Of a stretch of DNA of 64,000 nt, positions 46,771-56,797 are shown in pieces. How positions within the stretch are numbered: the stretch's first letter is position 1; each line of letters opens with the position of its first letter. The notes under the pieces were generated by a model. The model was given only the letters and a program-made list of their open reading frames with translations, was not told the origin of the DNA and did no database searches. The DNA is from Brachycybe producta (lineage: Eukaryota > Arthropoda > Diplopoda > Playtdesmida > Andrognathidae): assembly GCA_036925085.1 (NCBI GenBank), contig JAUPFP010000017.1, positions 1,717,058-1,781,057 on the forward strand, in the 5' to 3' direction. Position numbers and translations under genes: made by a program.

Positions 46771-47627
46771 ATTATATTTTTGTTTGAAAATCTCGATTGT
46801 TATAATTTTTCACTTTGACATGATATGGGTTTGTCCAAAGTATAGTTTTATTGGATGCTGGTTATGATGATGATAATCATCATATTCGTCTATTCATTTC
46901 TCGATGATCTTTCTATATATACGGGAACGTACATGTACATGTATATAGGCCCTATGGTATATAGGCCTACCTTCTTTCCAATCCTAATATGATAAGATTT
47001 CTGGGTGACTTGTTTTACTTCAGTTTATTTGTGTAATTTCTATTCAGATAACGTGTTAACGCTGCAATAAGATTATAAGCGTGTTATGAATGCGAAATTG
47101 GAAGTCTTGATATATTTCTAATAACGTAAATAAATAATTTTTCTATACAAGAAGCCAATTTATTTAAAAAATAAACCGGGAAAAGTGTTTCATAAAATCA
47201 TGGCACAGATGGTACATGTCTTTCTTATGTTGTTGCCATAACATTGTGTTGGGGGTGGGCGTTATAAGAAATCATTAAAAGCATGTACTGCTAATGGTTG
47301 TCCTTTTTATGGTTAATATGCTAATGAGCTTACATACAACTCTTATCATTGCTGACGCTTTTTATTTTTATTAATATCTTGTGTTACAAAGAATAATGTA
47401 TTTAACGTTTATGAGAAATTTCCACATTTTAATGTATTTTGTTAATCAACAAGTGTGGAAATACTATGACAACCCTGTTTTTTTAAATTTAGGAATTTTA
47501 AGTTAGTCTGTAAGTAGCCATAGAGGCCTGTAGCAGAAGGACAAAAGGTCAATTACATCGTGCGAAACGCATTTTGAAAATCAGAAATTATAAAATATGT
47601 AAAACCTATTAAAAATAACATTAAAAC
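46771..47627. other. no recognised feature
   Basis: AT-rich. The LINE body may extend further here, but no motif was recognised. Confidence 0.35.
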
Positions 47628-47808
47628 GGGACAGACTAATCGTAGGTCACTAGGTAACCTACACTTTCAGATAGCTATTTGGAGAAGAACCTTGGGTCAC
47701 TCAGTGACATACGCACCGAATTAAAAAAAAGTTCTCAAGTGTAGGTCACTCAGTGACTTACATTTCTGAAGTGTAGGTCACTTAGTTACCTACGATTAGT
47801 CTGTTCCC
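47628..47808. mobile_element. GTAGGTCAC palindrome-cluster element, complete copy
   Basis: GGGACAGACTAATCGTAGGT at the left is mirrored by ACCTACGATTAGTCTGTTCCC at the right (20 of 21 bases). Inside are three more GTAGGTCACTNAGTGAC-type palindromes. Truncated relative at 34,002-34,200. Confidence 0.8.
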
Positions 47809-47955
47809 ATAAAACAATGTTTTTCATTTCAGAAGTAAAATTTTTTATTTTCCAAAGTCAATTTTGTCAATTCATGTGGATAACAAGTTCCACGTTTAAA
47901 TGCAGCATTGAAAAAAAAAGAACCTGATAGTTAGAGCTGCAAGCATTAACTATTA

Positions 47956-48435
47956 AGGCCGCCTTATACTTCATTCTTTTTATTCCATTCCGTTCCTTTC
48001 CGTTCTGTCTGTTCAGTCCATTCAGTTCATGTCAAAGGAAAGCTCATATACTATCAATGACTAAACTGAACAGCATGAACAACTGACCAATAAGAAACAC
48101 ATATGGCAAATTTTAGGGAAAAATAGGATAAGGAAACTGGCAACATAATTATTTAATAAAATAAGAGAAACTGGCATCACAGGTCTCCATCCCATAATAG
48201 GAAGTGGACAATAAACAGGATAAGGTGTGGCTTATGACGTTTTATGTTGTTCCGATTGGCTACCATGAACAGATTTCCCTCCAAAGTTCAGCAAAGTTCT
48301 ATCCATTCTGTTCATTCCTTTTATGCCAACGGAATGGACATTTGAACTGCTTTTTTAAGTATATGACGCCCAATGGAAAGAACAAAATGGAAACGGAACA
48401 GACTGAACAGAAAAGAATAAAGTATAAGGCGGCCT
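47956..48435. mobile_element. PIF/Harbinger-like MITE with TTA duplication
   Basis: TTA at 47,953-47,955 and at 48,436-48,438 flank AGGCCGCCTTATACTTCATT and its mirror GTATAAGGCGGCCT. The subterminal TTCCATTCCGTTCC is mirrored by GGAAACGGAACAG. A 3-bp TTA/TAA target with GGCCG-type ends suits PIF/Harbinger. Confidence 0.75.
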
Positions 48436-48734
48436 TTAATGGAAATCCCGATTTTTTTTTTGGCTCGTCCAAATTTGAGATTTTGACAATAGTAGGACGT
48501 TTTATCATCTAATTTCAGGTCTTATTTAGACATGGTTGTTTTTCTCGAAAATCCCTAAATCAGTTGTTTTAGTTTTGGGTGAAAAGACCAATTTTGAGAA
48601 ACGAAATTCTCGAAACTGGTGGTCTTTTCTCCCAAAAGTATTAAATATTTTCCCAAAATTGGCACATTTTGAGTTTTTTTTAATGTTGTTGAAAAAATTT
48701 CTTGCATTTTTGAAAGGATTACAATTGCAATTTA

Positions 48735-48905
48735 CAATTACAATTACAATATATATAAATGCAGAAGGACTCAACAAAATTTAACAATTTGAATTTAGTC
48801 ATTTTATATTTAAAAGTTTTAAGAGATATACATGGACTCAACCATATCGCTTGGCAAACAATTCCACAAAGGAATGATTCTATTAAAAAAATACTAATAT
48901 AAAAA
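48735..48905 (-). mobile_element. LINE ORF2 C-terminal relic
   Basis: On the minus strand it reads NRIIPLWNCLPSDMVESMYIS and, one frame over, KTFKYKMTKF. IPLWNxLP..V..SLxxFKxxL is the standard C-terminus of Jockey/CR1-type ORF2 proteins. A one-base frame change lies between the parts. A (TTACAA)n-like tail near 48,720-48,750 would be its 3' end. It ends about 100 bp before the start-codon exon. Confidence 0.75.
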
Positions 48906-49011
48906 ACAAATCATTTATATGGAGTGACTTTCGTACATGTAGTTTTGACATTTTTGAGTCGGATCAATACGTTGTTATTAATTGATATATGTATTTTTTT
49001 TGTATTTACAG

Positions 49012-49140
49012 TGAAAATGATAGTAAGAAAACCGAGAGAAATCCGAGAGACGTATAGGAGAGACACAAACATTTTGCTATTCTACTATTTTTTCTGCATA
49101 TTATTGGTGTTGTCCGTAACGATAAAGACGTGCAGTGCAG
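49012..49140 (+). CDS. kirre: kirre coding exon 1: start codon and signal peptide
   Basis: ATG is at 49,017. The exon encodes residues 1-41 plus one base (phase 1). A basic N-terminal stretch (MIVRKPREIRETYRR) is followed by a hydrophobic core (ILLFYYFFCILLVLSV) and TCSA, a usual cleavage context. Bases 48,990-49,011 form a T-rich tract ending in ACAG, a good acceptor just 5 bp before the ATG; the donor is CAG|GTAAGT. The acceptor suggests an upstream untranslated exon. If the exon is instead transcription-initial, its true start lies upstream of 49,012. An ATG at 48,924 is in frame, but the stretch from it would read through the acceptor, so it is less likely. Confidence 0.88.
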
Positions 49141-52100
49141 GTAAGTCGTTAAAGTGTTGCCATCTCTTTTGATTTATACAAATCTCGTCACCACAAAATT
49201 GCTTCGAAAAATCTCCACAAAGAGCGCTAGCATCGTTTTTCTATTGATGCTCATAGACCCAATGTTAAGGGGAAAATGTTAATTTTTTAAATACACAGTT
49301 GTCGCGGCAATATGTTTATTTTTCATATTAAATTTGTTCAATATTAAGTTTTCAAAGTGCAGTGTGCACCTTAAATATATGCTGATCGAGTGATAGAATG
49401 ACAAAAAATTGGTAAATACCCTTATATTTTTAAAAATTATTTCAAAATCGCTAATTTCTAGTTCTTAAGTTAAACTCCATTGAGTACACCCAAATAAGAA
49501 AAAAACATCCATTAAAATGCTCGTAAAAATACTTAAAAATAATTTTAAAAAACCGCAATTAAGCCATAGTGAAGCTAACACATTGGCACACGTGCTGATT
49601 TTTTTCTGTTTTTTTTTTTAAAAAACTATTTTTAGGTATTTTTTATGAACATTTTAATGGTTGTGTTTTTCTTACTCAATAGAGTTTAACATAACAGTTA
49701 AAAATTCGCTATTTTGAAATAATTTTTAAAAATAGGACCGCACTTAGCAATTTTTTGTCATTCTATCACTCGATCAGCATATATTTAAGGTGCACATTGC
49801 ACTTTGAAAACTTAATATTGGACAACTTTAAATATGAAAAATAAACATGTTGCCGCCGCGGTGTGTTTTAAAGACTAACGTTTCTTCGTTAACATTGGGT
49901 CTATGGGCTCAATAGAAAAACGATGCTAGCGCTTTTTGTGGAGATTTTTCAAAGTAATTTTGTGATGTGTTTATATCGGCATCTTTTTTTTTAATTAAAT
50001 ATTTTTTTTTCTAGCAGGAGAACAAAAGTTTCTCGTTGAACCGGAAGACGTCACAGTCACTGCTGGACGAGATTCGTCTATTATTTTGCATTGCAAAGTA
50101 CAGAACAAAGTGGGAATGTTGCAGTGGACACGAGACGGGTTTGGACTTGGTCCCGAAAGAGAACTTTTGGGGTTCGAACGTTACACTATGATCGGATCTG
50201 ATCAAGATGGTATTAATTTTTTTAAAAAAAACACACTACAGAATCAAATGTTTTTTTGCATCTAAAAAATGTTTGTTTGTTGTTTTGTTTTTCTTTTTCT
50301 TTCAGGAAACTATTCATTGTATATTTCACCCGTGACTTTAGAGGACGATGCGTCTTATCAATGCCAAGTTATGGCATCTTCCGACACTATTTCCGGAATA
50401 CGTTCTCGAACAGCAAAAGTCACAGTGCAAGGTATAATCGATCAGAAAAAAAAAACTCAAAAAAACCTTACTAGAGATTTTTTTTTTCGCAATAATTTCA
50501 ATGAAAAACTCAACACTTTTTCTTAATTTTCATGATTTCTTTTTTAGGGTTTTGAGGTTTGAAGTTATTTATTTTGTTTTCGTCCTACCGCGGAGGGTAG
50601 GACGAAAACAAAATAACCCACACGAAGTTTTGAGAGAATTTTTAAATTTTAATTTTTAAAATTGTTTGTTGGCGCCCGGAGGTTACGACTTTCCCCCATC
50701 CTCCTCGTTGTTGAGACACTGGCCTGAATAATGCAGCCTAAATAGCTTAGTGGTGCTCTCAAGAGAAAGTTAACAAATGAGAAAAAGAAGACAGAAAACA
50801 GTTATTAAGCAAAAGTAATGTCAATGACGATAACCAGGATGTAGTGGTTGAATTTGATGTATATGTAAGATTCATAATCATTCATTGGGGAACTAACTTC
50901 TAAGGGCTCCCAAGTTCTACTTGGCACAGGGCCCCGAAAAGTGTTAATCCGGGCCTGTTCAAACTGTCATAAAATATTTATTTTTTTAAGATATTGCCAT
51001 GAAAAAACTTTAACCATAATCTACTACCATTCTAGTTTTTAAAACAAGTTTTAATTTTTACGTAATGTTTCTAAAAAAAAAACTGTTCGCTTGAACATTT
51101 TTGCGTCCAATTTTTTTTTTCTCCAAAAACAACTATGGAGCATTAGTCACTGCAATGGCGCGCCTTCCAAGGAGACAAAAACAAAATAAATATTTATTCA
51201 GCCGTTTAAATTCGTAACTTTTCGAGGCTAAAAGTTTCGATATCGATTTTGAATGTCTTGCAAAGCAACAGGTAGAGGGGCTCATATTGAAATGTATTAG
51301 TATGCATGCATGAAAAACGTTTTTTTTTTTTCAAGTTATATGGAGCCCTGCAGAGGACTTTTGCAATTTTCTGTCGACTTTTTATAAAACGCGACATGTC
51401 GACCTTTATTCTCGAAATGTTGACTTTTATTCGGCCACGTTAATTATGCCATGTTTTGTGCACCATACTGTGATAATTAAATTATTGCTGCTAAAAGAGA
51501 GGGCGCTTGCAATATAATTTAATTATTAGAGTATGATGCGCGCAACATGGCATAATTAACGTGGCCGCATAAAAGAGATTTAAAGTCGACATGTCGAGAT
51601 TAAAAGTCGACATGTCGAGATTAAAAGTCGACATGTTGAGATTAAAAGTCGACTTTTTATAAAACGCGACATATCGACTTTTTATGTCGACTTGTAATCT
51701 CTTTTAATTTGGTCCATGTTAATTACGCAATGTTGAGCGCACCATACTCTAATAAATTTTAATTTAAATTTTAATATTTTTTAAATTTTAATAAAGTTTA
51801 ATTATTAGAGTATGGTGCGCGCATCATGGCATAATTAACATAAAGAAATTGAGTGATGTAGCCTCTTAAACGTATTTTGGCCTTGTTTGTACAGCGTTAT
51901 ACACAGACAGACACAGCTTAATATATATAAAATTGTTGAAACTCTCCTATTATTTAAATGCTGCCTAATATGATATAGAATACAAAATGAAGCCAACAAA
52001 TAATGTTGTTGTTGTTTTCTTTGCAGTGCCTCCTGAAGCTCCAGTTATTGTTCAAGGGCCGAGACTAAAAACGACTGCTGGAATGCAATTGAACCTAGAA

Positions 52101-55100
52101 TGTGAATCGAACGGAGGAAAACCAGCTGCCGAGGTATGATGTCACCTCTTGTGCTTTTTCTTTCATGTTTTTTTTAAGCCGCTATTACACTAGCAACTTT
52201 TGATGCAAGAAAACTTTGCAATGTGATATGCAACTTCCTTGTTTATAGTGTGATATGACGTGCGACTTGATAAAACTTTATTTTGAACAAGTATGAGACT
52301 CAGTCTCACCGAGTTGAACAGGTTCAACTTCTGACAGACTTTTCTTGTAACTTTCTGACAAACCACCAATCAGGCCGTTTGCAGGAAATAATCATATGTA
52401 ACATTGAACGAATTCCCCCCTCTCCTCCCCCCCCCCCGATGACAATATGGACACACAAACCAAGAGGGCAGACATCGAAGAAAATCATGTACGATTTTCA
52501 TTAAGATTCACAGAAGATCGTGTGGATGGAAAGTCATTTTTCTTTTGAGCTGCATTTTACTTGGATATCCAGAATAGAATTGAAATTTTAAAATTCAGTA
52601 AAACGCGGATTAAAAGTAAAATGGCTTCTGATACTGTACGAGATTCACCCGAATGTCTTCCCCTTGACATAAACGAAGTTTTGAAAACTTGATTGGGTTT
52701 AACTAGGTTGCATAGTGTGATATAGAAGTTTATTATAAAGTTCTAGTTGCCAGTCACATCACGAGTTGCATTGCAAGTTGAATTGCATCAAAAGTTGCTA
52801 GTCTAATAGGGGGCATTACTGTGACTCCCGGATTTTTTTTTTTCGTTTTTTTTTTAGGAATATCACTGACTTGGAGTTTGAAATTGTGTGTTTCGCTCCG
52901 ACATGATATTTTTATGATTAATTACATGTTCTCTTTAACCTCTCGCTCCACCTTTATTCCGCAGATTTTTTGTTATCATGTACATGTATCTCTCTTTTTT
53001 TTTTCTCTCTAAATCTTCCACCTCTTAATTCATCTCTGGCTTTTGAAGGTGGGGGAGGAGGAGGAGGGGAAAATTTTGTTTTGAATGGTTTTTGTCCAGT
53101 AGCGAAAAAGAAGCGACCTCTACACCCCAACTGTTCCAGATGTTTAGATTCTCATGAAACTAGTTTTTATAATTTGCCACTAAAAAAGTAAAAATTGATA
53201 CCCTCTTTCATACATGAGACACTAATATACACACGCACGCACACACACAGATGTATAAATCTTCAACCACTGCCAACCAGGCTTATGTCCATGTAAAGTC
53301 TTGCAAAGCTGAGCGATTTTGTTTTTTTCTTCTTATTTTCAATGCAAACCCTCCCCCCCCCCCCAACAAAAGTAAACGTTATATGGATACTCGATCATCG
53401 ATTCATCGTCCAATTTGCAATTTGTAACAATAAAACACTTTTCGTCAGCTGCAAGTAATGTGGTAAGGCCTGGATCTCACATACAGGAATTATTCTACGC
53501 CCCGCCCACCCAGGGGGTATAAGGACATGATCTCACATACAGTGTCGTGCACGGGTTCTCTCACATTTTTACATTAAAATTAATTTGAATATTCTCTGCA
53601 AAGAGAGCGCTAGCATCGTTTTTCTATTGAGCCCATAGACCCGTGTGTTAAAGAAAAAAATGTTAATTTTTAAAATACACACAGTCGCGGGAATATGGTT
53701 TATTTTTCATATTTAAAGTTGTCCAATATTAAGTTTTCAAAGTGCAATGTGCACCTTAAATATATGCTGACCGAGTGATAGAAGGACAAAAAATTGGTAA
53801 GTGCGGTTCTATTTTTTAAAACTTATTTCAAAATCGCGAATTTCTAACTCTTGTGTTAAACTCCATTGAGTACGCCCAAATAAGATAAAACATCCATTAA
53901 ATGCTCGTAAAAATAATTTAAAAACAAAAAAATCAGCACGTGTGCCCATATGTTGGCTTCATTGTAGTTTAATTGTATTTTTTTAAAATTATTTTTAGGT
54001 ATTTTGACGAGCATTTTAATGGATGTTGTTTTTTCTTATTTGAGCGTACTCAATGGAGTTTAACACAAGAGTTAGAAATTCGTGATTTTGAAATAAGTTT
54101 TAAAAAATAGAACCGCACTTACCAGTTTTTTGTCATTCTATCACTCGATAAGAGCATATATTTAAGGTGCACATTGCACTTTGAAAACTTAATATTGGAC
54201 AACTTTAAATATGAAAAATAAAACATATTGCCGCGCGACTGTCTATGGGCTCAATAGAAAAACTATGCTAGCGCTCTTTGCGTAAATTTTTTGAAGTAAT
54301 TTTTGTGATTGTAGTTTCTTAAATAAATTTTATTTTCAGTTGGCTTTTTTTGCTGTATGTGGGATCTTGGATTTAAGTGTCAGTAATTTAATACAGATTT
54401 AATCTTGTTGCATTTATTATGTATGTCATTTACTAATTAGCATATTCTATTTTTAAATGGTTAGTAGTTTAATTAGTATGAGCTCCGTAATTGAGATTGT
54501 GTGTTTGAGCTATGAATTGATTTTCGTTTTGTTGTTGTTGTTTTTGTTGGTGTTGTTCAACGGACGTGGCAGTCATTATTTTAATTTTTACAAATGACAT
54601 CCAGACAAGGAATGTTTCAGTCTAAATAAAATCATTTGGGACATTTATAGTTGGCCGAACTAATTGAAGTAGACTATGATGTATAGCTTGAATTTCTACT
54701 TTGTGTTTACAACTTTAAATGAAATTTTAAATTGTTTAAACAATTCTGAAACTTTCCGCTTGAATTTGGGCTAGTGTGTCTATTGTGCTTTTTCGGCTAA
54801 TAAGAATATGGGCGTGATATTTGGGTTAAAAGCTTCTTTTAATTTTTCCCTTCATTCTCTATCCCTCTGTGGAGAGGAAGTGAAAATCGTAAACAAATGT
54901 TCGTGTTGTAAAAGAGGGGGGGGGGGAGAGGGGTTAAATTGTGAGAAGTTGAAAACACTCTTTTAATGAAACAGATGTTTCTTGTGGCGATTATTTTTTT
55001 TTTTGGGGGGGGGGGGGGATACTACCAAAGTCAATATCTACAATTTTAAAACAATATGTGATCTAATATTGCATAATTCAATTTCGATTATACAAAAACA

Positions 55101-56723
55101 AACTGCGGCACAACATGCGTACGAAATTAAAAGTTTCCAGCTAATCTACTTGAAAATACTAGCGAAAAAAAGTTATTTAAAAATCGCAAAAGTCATAAAA
55201 AACGTAAAAAAACCGCCTCCATAAATATATTATAGCGTTATAACCATGTTGGCCGGAGTTCACTACAGCTACCAAAAAAATTATTACCCTTTCTTCCTAA
55301 CCTAACCTAACCGAACCTTACCTAACCTAACCGAACCTCACCTAACCTCACCTCACCGAACCAAAGCGAACCTCACCTAACCTAACCGAACCTCACCTAA
55401 CCTAACCGAACTTCACCTCACCTCACCTAACCGAACCTCACCTAACCTAACCGAACCTTACCTAACCTAACCGAACCTCACCTAACCTAACCGAACCTCA
55501 CCTAACCGAACCTCACCTAACCTAACCTAACTTAACCGAACCTCACCTAACCTAACCAAACCTAACCGAACCTTACGGAATCTAACCAAATCTAACCTAA
55601 ACTAAACTTAATGACTCAAGTAGCTGTATAGACCTTATTGATAAATTAAAAGGCCTATATTTTTTTGATAGCTGTGATGACCCTTGGCAGCTGTAGGGAC
55701 CCTTTTGATGAAAAAAAGGTCTAAATTTTTTTGGTAGTAGTAGTGAGCCAGTCCCACTATGTGTATTGTAACACGCCTGGAACCAGATTCCAGGGCATAC
55801 TCGTAAAATGGAGGCACCTTAACCTACGCTCACTCGACTTGGCCCAAGAAATAAGGTGAATCGAAGCCAGAGAAAATATAAACGAACTTTATTTAATAAA
55901 AGAAAAGCCTTAAAACTATGAATTAACCTCCAGGGGCTCGTAGACTGTTCTTTTCTCGAGTCAGCAATCGATGTTTTCGAGTTGATGACCATTTGAGAAA
56001 GAACAGCTGATACTTGAATTTGCCTCTCAATTTGAATGTGATTGTTCACGCCCTTTCGATGATATATGTCGATCACATGATTGGCAAATTCTCCTATCAG
56101 TCATGGCAGTCCAACTGATGTCATCTCGGCCACATGGATGCCAATGCAGAATATTGCCAACCTATAAGATTGCATAGCTAGTTCGTGCCTGTTTATGGTT
56201 TCAGCACTTGGAAACATTTTTTTAAAAATTTAATTTCAGATTTTTTCAATGAAATAAAATATTTCACATACTAGTGGGGTAACCCGTCATAAATGACGGG
56301 AGCGAAATTCACAGGCAATTGTGCCCAGCATTAGAATTACTTTTCCTCTGCCCTTTTATGACGTCACACCAAGTAACAAACCAATTAGAAATTGACGACG
56401 TTCATAAAAGGGCTGAGCAAAAGAAATTCTAATGCTGGGCACAATTGCCTTTGATAAACTGTAGTTTAATTTTGCTACTATTATCCCCTCCCCTTTTTAT
56501 ATTTGAAAGAGAAAATGAGATTTTCATTTTCTCTGGTGTGCGCATGCGCGTCGTTTGTTCCTTTTTGACTCCTTTCATTTCAATTTCAGTCACCCCTCCC
56601 ACTTTTTCTCCCTCCACGTTTCTCTCCCCCCTTCTACACTTTCCAGCCTTTCCCCCTCTTCAGGTTCATTCATTTAAATTTATATAAATTCCGATGTTAT
56701 ACACACACACACACAGACCTGGC

Positions 56724-56797
<74 letters not shown>

